DNA of 64,000 bases from JAWKXU01 sp020446465. Its GTDB lineage: Bacteria > Pseudomonadota > Alphaproteobacteria > Sphingomonadales > Sphingomonadaceae. The notes below the pieces were generated by a model. That model did no database searches. It saw only the letters and a list, made by a program, of their open reading frames with translations, and was not told where the DNA came from. Below, piece by piece: positions 25,063-34,586 of this stretch. A program made the position numbers and the translations under genes. Each line of letters opens with the position of its first letter. Position 1 is the stretch's first letter. The stretch spans positions 620,001 through 684,000 of the forward strand of contig JAWKXU010000001.1 in assembly GCA_041396845.1 (NCBI GenBank), in the 5' to 3' direction.

Positions 25063-25905
25063 TCAGTCCATCCGATAACCGCCGTCCACGTTAAGTGTCT
25101 GCCCGGTGATATAACCTGCATCGGGGCCAAGCAGGAATGCGGCGGCGGCGGCCTGTTCGGCAGGCGTTCCCCGCCGTTTCATCGGGATGATACCAAGGTT
25201 GTATTGCGCCTTGAACTCCTCCAGCCCCATGCCTGCGATTTCAGCCTTGCGGCCGATGGTGCCATCCAGCATGTCGGAATCGATTGAGCCGGGGCAGATG
25301 GCGTTCACGCGGATATTGTGTTGCGCCAGTTCCAGCGCAAGCTGCTGTGTCAGGCCGACAACACCGAATTTGCTGGCGCAGTAACCACCGTAGTTGGCAA
25401 ACCCCATCCGCCCTGCGAGCGAGGAGATGTTGACGATCGCGCCACCCTTGCCATTTGCGCGCATGGACTGGCCGACGGCTTTGACCATGTTGTAAACGCC
25501 GTTGAGATTGACGTCGATCGTGTGGTGCCACAAATCGTCGGACATATCGAGGATCGACGCCGCGGCGGCCTCACTCGCGATACCGGCATTGTTGACAAGG
25601 CCGGTGATGGGGCCGAGCTCGCTTTCTCCGCGGGCCACGCATTCGGCGATCTGGTCTGGTTTCGTCACATCGCAATGCACGCCGATAGCCTTGCGGCCCA
25701 TTGCGCGAATTTCCTCCGCCACGGATTCAACGCCTTTCCAGCCCTGTTCCTGTTCATGGGGGGGGAGGCGGGACGGATCACGATCGAGGCCGGTTACGAT
25801 GACATCCGCGCCGTCCTCGGCAAGGCGAACCGCAATCGCTCGCCCGATACCACGCAAACGTGCGGCCCCCGTCACGAGTGCGACCATTCCTTCAAGTTTG
25901 CTCAT
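25063..25905 (-). CDS. Short-chain dehydrogenase/reductase
   Basis: A 280-residue SDR, slightly long because of an insertion after beta-2 (DPSRLPPHEQEQGWKG). The nucleotide motif is TGAARLRGIG, longer by two residues than the classical TGxxxGIG. The catalytic residues are in NISSLAG and YCASK, and it ends ITGQTLNVDGGYRMD. It follows the EthD gene by 14 nt. It is probably a hydroxyl/ketone oxidoreductase of the same pathway. Confidence 0.92.
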   Translation of the reverse strand: MSKLEGMVALVTGAARLRGIGRAIAVRLAEDGADVIVTGLDRDPSRLPPHEQEQGWKGVESVAEEIRAMGRKAIGVHCDVTKPDQIAECVARGESELGPITGLVNNAGIASEAAAASILDMSDDLWHHTIDVNLNGVYNMVKAVGQSMRANGKGGAIVNISSLAGRMGFANYGGYCASKFGVVGLTQQLALELAQHNIRVNAICPGSIDSDMLDGTIGRKAEIAGMGLEEFKAQYNLGIIPMKRRGTPAEQAAAAAFLLGPDAGYITGQTLNVDGGYRMD

Positions 25906-25919
25906 CTATCCTGCTTTCC

Positions 25920-26705
25920 TTACGCCCATTCACGTTCAATAAAGACCAGTTCCTTGCCGATGAAGAATGTCGAACGCTTCCAGTCGATAAAATTGCGTTC
26001 GTCGGCGACGGCTGCGGCTGTGGCGGCATCTGCTTCGGGGCCGCTGTTGGCTGAAAGCCTGTCAAACCAGGCTTCGGCATGACCAAGGTAGGGGGCGATG
26101 GTGCACTGCCGCGCGGAGGAAAGCTCTTCAGCCAACGTGCTTTCGATCCGGTGCACCTGATTGTAAGCCATAAGACCGCGCGCTGCCGAATGCGACCGGA
26201 CAAGTGGGCCATGATCCTCGCGCCAGTAACGGCACGTTTCTTCGTCAGACAGGTGCGAAAGGCCATGGAACGCAAAAAGCAGCCGCATCACGCCGCTTTT
26301 GATGTGCGCCACCGGACGGCGCAGGCTGGTGGCAACTTGCGGAAATTCAACCGCAAACCAAAGTGGCGAAGCAGAAAGGTCGCAGAATGTCGCCTCACTG
26401 TCGAGCAGGCGCGCATGGGCTGCCTTGCCTGCATCGGTGGCGAGCGCTTCCTGCAATGCCGATGGGGATGTCCACCAGTATTCCGCGACACCATCAAAAG
26501 GTGGCTCGATCCCGCCGCGCGCATCGCCGGCTGCCTTTTCAAGGCCTTGCGCGAAAGGATCGCTGTGAACCTGCACATGGCGCATAATATTGAGGTCAGT
26601 CTGGAAACTGGCGGTTAGCGGTCCGTGAATGTCACGCCATTTCGTGGTGAAATCTTCTGCCGACAAACCGGGCGCGCGGCGAAGGAAGTGTAATAGACGG
26701 ATCAT
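25920..26705 (-). CDS. Two-domain EthD-family protein
   Basis: A 261-residue protein made of two dimeric alpha-beta-barrel EthD units (about 1-120 and 130-255). Each has the family pattern of a hydrophobic first strand, then W-R-D/E-x-HGPL (FTTKWRDIHGPL; CRYWREDHGPL). The start is the ATG at 26705, 7 nt after the preceding stop. EthD proteins accompany many oxygenase clusters; proposed roles are small decarboxylase, isomerase or accessory steps. The exact function here is unknown. Confidence 0.85.
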   Translation of the reverse strand: MIRLLHFLRRAPGLSAEDFTTKWRDIHGPLTASFQTDLNIMRHVQVHSDPFAQGLEKAAGDARGGIEPPFDGVAEYWWTSPSALQEALATDAGKAAHARLLDSEATFCDLSASPLWFAVEFPQVATSLRRPVAHIKSGVMRLLFAFHGLSHLSDEETCRYWREDHGPLVRSHSAARGLMAYNQVHRIESTLAEELSSARQCTIAPYLGHAEAWFDRLSANSGPEADAATAAAVADERNFIDWKRSTFFIGKELVFIEREWA

Positions 26706-26712
26706 GATCTTA

Positions 26713-27291
26713 TCAGGCCTCTTCAGCGATGCCGTGGCGGGCGCGTCCGCGATTGCTGAGGTTTTCAATCTTTCCTGGCCAGAACGGCTTGTCAAAACCG
26801 GCAAACAGGTGAGCGATACGCCACTGGCCATCCTCAATGCGATAGTTGACCCGGTAAAAGCCCATGGATTCCATTGACATGGTTTCACCAGTCGATGCCA
26901 TGAGCAAGAGGTAGCTCAACGTCGTTGCGCTATGTGCGTCCTGTTCCTGCACAATCGTATTGAGGATCATGTGGCGGCGCTGATCTTTCTGGTGTGGCCA
27001 GAACTCGCTCAGCCAGCGCATGATCGTTTCGCGCCCCGTAAATGGCCCGATGGGGATTTGACCCAGCACAGTGCCTTCCCAAGTCGCATCTTGCGTAAAG
27101 CAATCACCCAGCAAATCGGCCCGGCGTTCATCATAGGCCCAGCAGTAACGCGCAATGCGTTCTGTAATCAGGAGTCTAGCCGCGACATCATCCGATGATG
27201 CCGGGGCCTTTGCGTCCGTCAAGTTTAGAACGCCAGCCGTGTGCGCCCAGGCGGGAAGCTGGAAGGGGATGGTTTCGGCAGTGTCTGTCAT
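26713..27291 (-). CDS. SnoaL-like/NTF2-fold protein
   Basis: A 192-residue protein with a SnoaL_4-type cone fold: the helical ITERIARYCWAYDERRADLLGDCFTQDATW opening and MESMGFYRVNYRIEDGQWRIAHLF sheet end. Relatives include small dehydratases, isomerases and polyketide cyclases; ring-hydroxylating dioxygenase beta subunits share the fold. It is the first gene of the minus operon that ends with the crotonases. A TTGACA at 27396-27391 (minus) could be its -35 box. Confidence 0.82.
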   Translation of the reverse strand: MTDTAETIPFQLPAWAHTAGVLNLTDAKAPASSDDVAARLLITERIARYCWAYDERRADLLGDCFTQDATWEGTVLGQIPIGPFTGRETIMRWLSEFWPHQKDQRRHMILNTIVQEQDAHSATTLSYLLLMASTGETMSMESMGFYRVNYRIEDGQWRIAHLFAGFDKPFWPGKIENLSNRGRARHGIAEEA

Positions 27292-27523
27292 TGATCCTGC
27301 TCCGGGAGATAAGGTCTTTTTATTGTTCTGGGGCGGCCACAGCTATGGGCTTGCCTATCCATTGGGGAGGCTATGGACGCGAATATATACTGTCAACAGA
27401 ATTTGAAATTACATCGGAAAATGGCGCTATCGTTACTGACGCAATTACAACCAAAAACTCACTATTATATCAGATTCCCTGACCACGTTCAGGGGAAAGG
27501 TGCATTTCAGGTGCGCCCGTAAA

Positions 27524-27557
27524 CACCCCAAACCCGATAAAAATCAGGTTTGTGGTG
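27524..27557 (-). terminator. Stem-loop in the 298-bp gap below the alcohol dehydrogenase
   Basis: CACCCCAAACC (27524-27534) pairs with GGTTTGTGGTG (27547-27557) in 10 of 11 positions around an AT-rich loop, 32 nt past the alcohol dehydrogenase stop. Only a short T-run follows on the minus strand. A smaller CCCTGA/TCAGGG hairpin lies at 27477-27494. Nothing else in 27292-27589 looks coding. Confidence 0.5.
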
Positions 27558-27589
27558 ATGGCGTTTGCGTCAGATTACTTGTGGTCGGA

Positions 27590-28645
27590 TCAGGCCCAGT
27601 CGAGCACTGCGCGCCCGGTAATCTTGCCGTTTTTCAGATCATTCATCGCTTCGTTTGCCTGATCGGCGGTGCAGTGCTGAATAGGCGTCGGCGCGAGCTT
27701 TCCTTCATTGGCAAGCGCGATCACATCGCGCAAATCCTGCAAGGTGCCTGTCAGGTTTCCGAAGATCGACCAGCCCATGAAGATCATGGTGGCCAGCGAG
27801 ATATTGAGCTCGCCACCGGCGACGCCGACCAGAACCAGCTTCCCGCCCTTGTCGAGACTGTCGAGAGCCGCGCGCGCGGTATGATCGTTGTTCACCATGT
27901 CGAGCGCTGCGGGAACTTTGCCTACAGCTTCGACGATCTTTTCAGCCAGATTGCCGCTTGACCCGTCGATCACCGTGGTCGCGCCTTTTTCCTGCGCTAC
28001 CTTCAGCTTGGCCGGGTCGATGTCGACCGAAACGATGTTGCGGTGCCCCATCGCCTTCAGCATTTCCACGGCCATCAGGCCCAGGCCGCCGGCGCCGATC
28101 AGCAGGATGGGCGCATCGGCATCGACCGGCATGACCTTCTTGAGCGACGAATAGATAGTGAGGCCGGAACAGGCATAAGTCGCGGCCAATGCCGGATCGA
28201 CATTGCCCGGATCGACCAGATACCGGGCGTGCGGCACGACCACATGACTGCCAAAGCCGCCATTGCGGACAACGCCGATGCCCTTGGGCGTGCGGCAGAA
28301 ATTGTCGAGGCCGTTTTCGCAGTAATAACATTCACCACAGCCCAGCCACGGATAGACGACGCGCATGTCGCCGATTTTGACGCCGGTTGCATCCGGCCCC
28401 ATCGCAACGACGCGGCCGGAAATTTCATGGCCCGGCGCGCGAGGCAGTTCGACCCCGCGGTCGGCAAGTTTCATGACCTTGCCGCCACCCATGTTGTATT
28501 CGCCCTTCCAGAAATGGAGATCGGAGTGGCAGACACCGCAATGGGCGGTTTCGACCACAACCTCTGTTCCCACAGGTTCGGGGGTTTCCAGCTCAAACTT
28601 TTCGAGCGGTGCTTTCGCCTCGGTTACCATCCAGGCTTTCATCAT
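27590..28645 (-). CDS. Zinc-dependent alcohol dehydrogenase
   Basis: A 351-residue MDR alcohol dehydrogenase. Catalytic zinc ligands are in CGVCHSDLHFW and APGHEISG; the structural zinc Cys cluster is CGECYYCENGLDNFC; the NAD motif is GAGGLGLMAVEML. It is the last gene of a run with class III CoA-transferase, LLM monooxygenase, aldehyde dehydrogenase and BVMO, so it probably oxidises a pathway alcohol to the aldehyde or ketone used by its neighbours. Confidence 0.94.
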   Translation of the reverse strand: MMKAWMVTEAKAPLEKFELETPEPVGTEVVVETAHCGVCHSDLHFWKGEYNMGGGKVMKLADRGVELPRAPGHEISGRVVAMGPDATGVKIGDMRVVYPWLGCGECYYCENGLDNFCRTPKGIGVVRNGGFGSHVVVPHARYLVDPGNVDPALAATYACSGLTIYSSLKKVMPVDADAPILLIGAGGLGLMAVEMLKAMGHRNIVSVDIDPAKLKVAQEKGATTVIDGSSGNLAEKIVEAVGKVPAALDMVNNDHTARAALDSLDKGGKLVLVGVAGGELNISLATMIFMGWSIFGNLTGTLQDLRDVIALANEGKLAPTPIQHCTADQANEAMNDLKNGKITGRAVLDWA

Positions 28646-28700
28646 TCTTCTCCGTTATCGTCGAGGGGCTACGCCCTGCCGCCTTGTTTTGTCAGCTCTA

Positions 28701-30353
28701 TCAGCTGTGGGCCATTTCCTCTTTACGCGCCGGGGAAGTCTCCGGTTTTCCGTTGATGAGAAAACCTTCGTAACCGTTGCGCGCGATTTCCCAGCAGCGT
28801 TTCTGATAAGTGTTTACACCGCCGACGTAAGGCATGAACTTTTGCGGTTTGCCTTCCACATTGGCACCGCGATACCAGCTTGCCGCCTTGTTCACGAGTG
28901 TCAGGCTGGCAACCGCATCGACATGTTCCATCCACGCGGCCTGTGCTGCCGGGTCAGCCTCGATCGTTGCAAAATCGCGTTCCTTCAGATGCGCGATACA
29001 AGCACTGATCCAGTCCATGTCATGTTCGACCGAAAGCACCATGTTACTGAATACAGAAGGACTGCCAGGGCCGGTGACGGCGAACAGGTTGGGAATGCCG
29101 GCAATGCCATATCCCATGTATGTTTCCGGCCCCTTGCCCCATTCCTCGCGCAGCGACTTGCCAGCCGTAGTCGTGATGTCGATGGCCAGAAGCGCGCCCG
29201 TTATGGCGTCGTAACCGGTCGCCATGACGAGAACATCAACGGGATAGAAGCCAGCATCAGTGCGGATGCCGTCCTTTTCGATCTGCTGGAGCTTTTCGGT
29301 CCTGAGGTCGATAAGCGAGACATTGTCCCGGTTGTAAGTTTCATAATAGTCGGTGCCGACGCAGACACGTTTGGTGCCGACCGGATATTCATAAGGCATC
29401 AGCTTTTTGGCGGTTTCCGGGTTGTCTACCGCATCTGCAATTTTTCCGCGCAGGAAATCGGAAACGAGGTTGTTGGTTTCCTCGTTTACCAGCAAGTCGC
29501 TGAAGCCATAGAGAACATTAGGCCCGCCCTTGATCCAGCGGCGTTCAAGGTCTGCAATCCGGTCTTCGGGGCGCACGGCTGCTGATGGCAGAAGCCCGTA
29601 TTCGTGCAAGACGCCTGCACGCGTGTTCTTGGCCGCTTCGCGAAGTTCACGGAAGTTCTGGCGCCAGTATTCGATGCGCGCGTCGTTCCATGGCTGATTG
29701 CGTGCTGGCACGGCAAAGGCGGGTGTGCGTTGAACGACAGTGAGATGCTTTGCTTCCCTGGCCAGAAGCGGGATCATCTGGACGCCGGTTGAGCCTGTGC
29801 CGATAACCGCCACATTCTTGTCCGCCAGATCGAGATGACCTTCGGGCCATTGGACGGAGTGGACGATCTCACCTTCAAAATCACCAATGCCCGGAATGTC
29901 AGGCTTGTTGGGGATCGACAGGCAGCCCGTGGCCATGACGACATAGTGCGCGCGCATCGTGTCGCCATTTTCGCTTGTCAGCGTCCAGATCCCTGACCCG
30001 TTGTCGAACCGGGCGCTGGCAATACGCGTGTTGAACAGGATGTCTTTTTCAAGGTCCAGTTTCCGGGCGGCGAACTGGATATAACCCAGAATCTCCGATT
30101 GCGGGGCATAACGCTCGCTCCAGCGCCATTCCTGCTGCAATTCATCTGAGAATGCATAGGCGTATTCCAGGCTGTCCACGTCGCAGCGCAGGCCGGGATA
30201 GCGGTTCCAGTACCAGCAGCCGCCAACGCTGTCGCCCGCTTCCACGGCCATGACGCGAAAACCGGACTCGCGCATCTTGTGCAAACCATAGACCCCGGCA
30301 AAGCCGGTGCCTACGATGATGACATCGTATAGTTCGTCGGTGTTAACCGCCAT
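28701..30353 (-). CDS. Baeyer-Villiger monooxygenase
   Basis: A 550-residue flavin monooxygenase. The FAD motif GTGFAG is at about 15-20, the BVMO fingerprint FEGEIVHSVQWP spans 159-170 and fits FxGxxxHxxxWP exactly, and the NADPH motif GTGSTG is at 185-190. Such enzymes insert oxygen next to a ketone to give an ester or lactone, as in cyclohexanone and steroid monooxygenases. It sits 9 nt downstream of the aldehyde dehydrogenase gene. Confidence 0.96.
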   Translation of the reverse strand: MAVNTDELYDVIIVGTGFAGVYGLHKMRESGFRVMAVEAGDSVGGCWYWNRYPGLRCDVDSLEYAYAFSDELQQEWRWSERYAPQSEILGYIQFAARKLDLEKDILFNTRIASARFDNGSGIWTLTSENGDTMRAHYVVMATGCLSIPNKPDIPGIGDFEGEIVHSVQWPEGHLDLADKNVAVIGTGSTGVQMIPLLAREAKHLTVVQRTPAFAVPARNQPWNDARIEYWRQNFRELREAAKNTRAGVLHEYGLLPSAAVRPEDRIADLERRWIKGGPNVLYGFSDLLVNEETNNLVSDFLRGKIADAVDNPETAKKLMPYEYPVGTKRVCVGTDYYETYNRDNVSLIDLRTEKLQQIEKDGIRTDAGFYPVDVLVMATGYDAITGALLAIDITTTAGKSLREEWGKGPETYMGYGIAGIPNLFAVTGPGSPSVFSNMVLSVEHDMDWISACIAHLKERDFATIEADPAAQAAWMEHVDAVASLTLVNKAASWYRGANVEGKPQKFMPYVGGVNTYQKRCWEIARNGYEGFLINGKPETSPARKEEMAHS

Positions 30354-30362
30354 TTTTTCGTC

Positions 30363-31841
30363 CTAACCCAGATTTACCCAGACAGTCTTTGCCGCAAGGA
30401 ATTCGTCGATTGCGTATGGTCCGCCCTTGACGCCATACCCGCTCTGCTTGGAGCCAACGAATGTGACGGCAGGGTCTGTCACGCCATAGCAATTGGTCCA
30501 GACCATGCCTGTGCGGATGGCATGGGCAACGCGGTGGACACGACCCACATCCCGGCTCCACACGCCGCCGCCAAGTCCGTAGACCGTGTCGTTGGCAAGC
30601 GCGATTGCTTCCTCTTCGGTGTCGAACGGAATGGCAGACAGGACCGGCCCGAAGATTTCCTCGCGCGCAATGGTCATCTCGTTGGTGACATCGGCATAGA
30701 CGGTAGGCGGAACGAAATAGCCACCGTCTATTTCCAGTGGCGCACCGCCCGTTACCAGGCGCGCACCATCCTGTTCTGCCACGGCGAAGTAGTGTTTCAC
30801 CCGTTCAAGCTGTGCAGCCGAGGCAAGCGGCCCCAGTTGGCTGTCCTCGCTTAACGCCGGGCCGACCTTGAGCTTGCGCCCGACGTCTGCAACGCGCTCG
30901 ACAAAATCGTTGTAGATGGATCGTTCCACAAACAGGCGCGTGCCAGCAAAGCAGACTTGCCCGGTATTGGTAAAGCAAGCCATTGCCGCGCCCGTTGCCG
31001 CAGCGTCAAGGTCGGCATCGGCAAAGACGATATCCGGCGACTTGCCACCCAGTTCCACCGCGACACGCTTCATATTGGAGGCGGATGCCTCAATAATCTT
31101 GCGGCCGGTAATCGTGGACCCGGTGAAGTTGATCTTGTTCACGTCCATGTGGCTGGCAAGCGCCGCACCTGCCGTGGGACCGGGGCCGGGAACGACATTG
31201 ATGACACCGGCTGGAACGCCCGCTTCATGCAGGATTTCAGCGACCATCAGCGTTGAAAGCGGCGCTTCCTCGGCCGGTTTCAGAACCAGCGTGCAGCCAC
31301 TGGCAAGCGTTGGGCAAATGCTCCAGAACTGGGTGATCATCGGCCCGTTCCACGGGATAATCGCACCGACGACGCCAACCGGCGCCTTGTGCGAATAGGC
31401 CATGAAATTGCCCGGCACGGAGTTGTTGAAAATGTCGCCCTGCGTATTGGTCGCCTGTGCGGCGTAATACTGGAAGACCTGTTTGATCCAGCGCCGGAAC
31501 AGGCCTGTGCGGCCAAGCGGCGCGCCCATGTCGATCGTTTCAAGGCGAGCAAGATCTTCAAACCGGGCATCCAGCGCATCCGCGACTTTCAGCATCAGGG
31601 TTTGACGATCAAACGCTGTCCATTTCGACCATTCACCCTCGAATGCAGCGCGCGCTGCACTCACCGCCCTGTCGATGTCTTCAGGCCCACCGCGGGCGAC
31701 TTTCGTGGCGACCGCCCCGCGAGACGGGTCGATGCAGTCGAAAGTTTCCCCCGAAGCGGCATCAACCCACTCTCCGCCGATGAAGAGCTTTTTGACATCG
31801 CCAGTCAGAAAGGGGTGCTTGTAGTCAAAAGGTGCGTTCAT
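30363..31841 (-). CDS. Aldehyde dehydrogenase
   Basis: A 492-residue NAD(P)-dependent aldehyde dehydrogenase. The catalytic Glu is in VELGGKSPDIVFADAD and the nucleophilic Cys in NTGQVCFAGTR. Other family segments are IIPWNGPMITQFW and EEIFGPVLSAIPF. Length is normal. It would oxidise the aldehyde formed by the alcohol dehydrogenase or after lactone hydrolysis. Confidence 0.95.
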   Translation of the reverse strand: MNAPFDYKHPFLTGDVKKLFIGGEWVDAASGETFDCIDPSRGAVATKVARGGPEDIDRAVSAARAAFEGEWSKWTAFDRQTLMLKVADALDARFEDLARLETIDMGAPLGRTGLFRRWIKQVFQYYAAQATNTQGDIFNNSVPGNFMAYSHKAPVGVVGAIIPWNGPMITQFWSICPTLASGCTLVLKPAEEAPLSTLMVAEILHEAGVPAGVINVVPGPGPTAGAALASHMDVNKINFTGSTITGRKIIEASASNMKRVAVELGGKSPDIVFADADLDAAATGAAMACFTNTGQVCFAGTRLFVERSIYNDFVERVADVGRKLKVGPALSEDSQLGPLASAAQLERVKHYFAVAEQDGARLVTGGAPLEIDGGYFVPPTVYADVTNEMTIAREEIFGPVLSAIPFDTEEEAIALANDTVYGLGGGVWSRDVGRVHRVAHAIRTGMVWTNCYGVTDPAVTFVGSKQSGYGVKGGPYAIDEFLAAKTVWVNLG

Positions 31842-31893
31842 GATAAACTCTGCCTTTGTATGATTTGGGTACTAAACACGGCGCGCCGCCAGC

Positions 31894-33093
31894 TTATTTT
31901 TCGACTTCGAAGTGCGCCATCATGTCGGGCGAGAGGTTTTCTGCGCCTTTCTTCTTGGCATACTCTTCCAGTTTGTCGCGCACCGCGCTCGTCAGTTCGC
32001 CGTGGAAGCGTTCATGGTTGTCGCGAAGGAATGTTTCAGACCTTTCGCGGGCCGCGTTGAGCTTGTTGATTTTCGGAATCGCGTAGCGACCGATGAGTTC
32101 ATAGGAGCGTTTCGTTTCTGCCCAGTCAGCCCAGTGGCTGTCGAGGTTGAGGAAACAGCCGAACCCGCCCGACTGTTCATTGAGGCGTTCCATCTGGGCA
32201 ACAAAATCATCGGGGGTGCCGATAACGCCAAAGCCGGTGCTGATGATGAATTCGACGGGGTCTGTCCCGGCGGGCGGTGCCAGTGGCAGAGCTGCGACCT
32301 TCGACATGTAGTGGAGCCATTTTTCGAGACCATAGCGCACATTTTCACGCGCCTTTTCGCGCGTTTCGGCGATGTGGACAGGGCCAACAAGGCGCCAGCC
32401 GTTGCGGTCCATGGTGTTGCCGTGTTCGGCAGCGGTTTCTTCGGCGATCTGCCAGTTTTTCGCCAGAGCGTTAAAGCCCCCGGCAGAGGTCGCCCCGATC
32501 GACAGCATTGACAGGCCATGCTTGCCCGCTGCGATTGAACCCGTGGGAGAAACCTGGCTGGCTGCAGCGATTTCAACACCATCGTCATTATAGGCATCGA
32601 GCTGAAGTTGTGCTTCCTGAAGATTGAACCAGTCGCTTTTGGCGGTCACGACTTCACCGTTCAGAAGGCGCACAATAGGTTCGATAGCCTCTTCCATGCG
32701 ATCGCGTGCGTCCTTCACCGGAACGCCGATCATGTAGGCATCGGAAGGTAGCGAGCCGGGCCCCATGCCCAGAATCGTACGACCCTTTGTAATGTGATCC
32801 AGCTGGCGGATGCGGTCTGCCACCATGAAGGGGTTGTGATAGGGGAGGGAGACAACGCCCATCCCCAGTTTGATGCGGCTGGTGCGCTGCGAAACCGCAG
32901 CAGCAAACAGTTCAGGGCTGCCGTTGATTTCCCATCCGCCAGAGTGATGCTCGCCAATCCAGGCTTCGTCGAAGCCCATTTTTTCCATGTGAACGACGCG
33001 GTCCATATCCTCTTCGATGGCGAGGTTGGGGTGTTCGTCAGCCGGGAAATGTGGGGCGATAAATGCGCCAAAACGCATACGCTTGCTTGTCAT
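31894..33093 (-). CDS. Luciferase-like (LLM) flavin monooxygenase, LimB-like
   Basis: A 399-residue bacterial-luciferase-fold monooxygenase using reduced FMN. It opens RMRFGAFIAPHFPADE, then GFDEAWIGEHHSGGWEINGSPELF and TILGMGPGSLPSDA, a pattern like limonene 1,2-monooxygenase LimB. No flavin reductase gene is visible nearby. It lies between the CaiB-type CoA-transferase and aldehyde dehydrogenase genes. GAGGATTGAGAAC precedes the ATG. Confidence 0.88.
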   Translation of the reverse strand: MTSKRMRFGAFIAPHFPADEHPNLAIEEDMDRVVHMEKMGFDEAWIGEHHSGGWEINGSPELFAAAVSQRTSRIKLGMGVVSLPYHNPFMVADRIRQLDHITKGRTILGMGPGSLPSDAYMIGVPVKDARDRMEEAIEPIVRLLNGEVVTAKSDWFNLQEAQLQLDAYNDDGVEIAAASQVSPTGSIAAGKHGLSMLSIGATSAGGFNALAKNWQIAEETAAEHGNTMDRNGWRLVGPVHIAETREKARENVRYGLEKWLHYMSKVAALPLAPPAGTDPVEFIISTGFGVIGTPDDFVAQMERLNEQSGGFGCFLNLDSHWADWAETKRSYELIGRYAIPKINKLNAARERSETFLRDNHERFHGELTSAVRDKLEEYAKKKGAENLSPDMMAHFEVEK

Positions 33094-33157
33094 GTTCTCA
33101 ATCCTCTGATGTTTAGTATTGTGAAAAATATGAAATCAGGAAACGCGTGTCCGTTCG

Positions 33158-34360
33158 TTAGCCATTGCCGCCCGCTGCGGCGTTGATCTGTTCGTCAGAC
33201 AGCGTGGTAAACTGTGACAGGACGTCGTGGGTCGACTGGCCAAGGTCTTCGCTTGGTTCCGGAATGCGCAACGGTGCGCCTTCTAGCCGGAATGGCGTCT
33301 GCTGGACCACGACTTTGCCAAATCGGGGGTGATCGACGTTCATGAGCGAGCCGCGCGCGAACATGTTTTCATCTGACATGACCGCATCCAGCGAACGGAC
33401 CGGCGCGCAGGCGATCCTTGCCGACATAAGCGTGTCGAACACTTCGGTGGTCGGCAGGGAACCAGTCCATTCGCTGACCAGCGCATCCACTTCGTCCATC
33501 CGGGGGACGCGCTCTTTCAATGTGTGATAGCGTTCATCATGCGCCAGTTCAGGCCGCCCCATGAGTTCGGCAAGGCGATGCCAATGTTCATCGCGGGCGC
33601 AAATTATGGCGATGTGACCATCGGCTGTCGGATAGACGTTGTAAGGGCATTCCGCGAGGCCGCCGTGGCGGTTCGCAGTTCGGGAGATTTCCGGGCCATC
33701 GCTCTTCGACCAGGCGAGGCCGAAATTGGAACTGAGCGAGGCATAGATTGAATCCTGCATCGTCACTTCAACGCGCCGTGCGATGCCAGTCCGCTGACGC
33801 TCGAACAGGGCCGTTGCTATCGCCCCATAAAGGTGGATGCCGGCGAAGAAATCTGCAATCGCCGGGCCGCACTTCACGGGTTCTCGATCAGGAAAGCCGG
33901 TCACGAATAGCGCGCCGGACATTGCCTGCATGGTGAGATCCATCGCCGGATAGTTCTTGTATGGGCCATCGCGTCCATAACCGGAGCTGGCAGCATAGAT
34001 CAGGCGTGGATTGCGTGCCTGCAAAACTTCTGCACCCAGCCCCAGCCGGTCCATCACGCCTGGCGAGAAATTTTCGACCAGCACGTCGGCATGGTCAACA
34101 AGTTCAAGCAAGGCCTGTTTGCCATCTTCGCTCTTGAGGTCGAGCGCGATGGAGCGCTTGGCGCCGTTGAGCATGGCAAAAGGCAAGCCTGCACCGCCGA
34201 CGACAGTGCGTTTGCGCAAGGGTTCCCCTGCCGGTGGTTCGACCTTGATGACTTCTGCACCTTCCAGAGCCATCAGGTAAGTTGCATAGGGGCCGTTATA
34301 TATCTGGCTGAGGTCAATAACGCGCAGGCCTGAAAAGGGGGCTGCCGGCGAGTCTGTCAT
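33158..34360 (-). CDS. Class III (CaiB/BaiF) CoA-transferase
   Basis: A 400-residue formyl-CoA-transferase-family enzyme. The N-terminal half has VIDLSQIYNGPYATYLMALEGAEVIKVE and NGAKRSIALDLKSEDGK. The likely catalytic Asp is in NYPAMDLTMQAMSG. It moves CoA between carboxylic acids and could activate the acid that leaves this branch. It is the first gene of the LLM/ALDH/BVMO/ADH run. Confidence 0.93.
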   Translation of the reverse strand: MTDSPAAPFSGLRVIDLSQIYNGPYATYLMALEGAEVIKVEPPAGEPLRKRTVVGGAGLPFAMLNGAKRSIALDLKSEDGKQALLELVDHADVLVENFSPGVMDRLGLGAEVLQARNPRLIYAASSGYGRDGPYKNYPAMDLTMQAMSGALFVTGFPDREPVKCGPAIADFFAGIHLYGAIATALFERQRTGIARRVEVTMQDSIYASLSSNFGLAWSKSDGPEISRTANRHGGLAECPYNVYPTADGHIAIICARDEHWHRLAELMGRPELAHDERYHTLKERVPRMDEVDALVSEWTGSLPTTEVFDTLMSARIACAPVRSLDAVMSDENMFARGSLMNVDHPRFGKVVVQQTPFRLEGAPLRIPEPSEDLGQSTHDVLSQFTTLSDEQINAAAGGNG

Positions 34361-34502
34361 CTAATCCTGTCCCATTCGTCTTGAGCATGGCGATCAGTCC
34401 GTCTGGCCGGCCAGTCGCCTTGCTTGCTTATGTAATTATTATCGCGCCTCGGAGTCTTTCAAATTCCTTGAGAGGATTTCAGATTCCAGCGCCTTTCTGA
34501 CG

Positions 34503-34531
34503 ATTGTTCGGTTATTTAGATGCCATGTCAA
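34503..34531 (-). promoter_or_regulatory. Predicted sigma70-like promoter for the CaiB-ADH run
   Basis: On the minus strand TTGACA (34531-34526) is followed by a 17-nt spacer and AACAAT (34508-34503), in the gap between the AraC gene and the class III CoA-transferase. It would leave a leader of about 135 nt. The -10 is weak, as expected if an activator such as the adjacent AraC protein helps. Confidence 0.35.
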
Positions 34532-34586
34532 GGTAATCTGCGCGTATCCACATCGCGCATGGCAATTTGTGCACCTGCTGGTGCGA

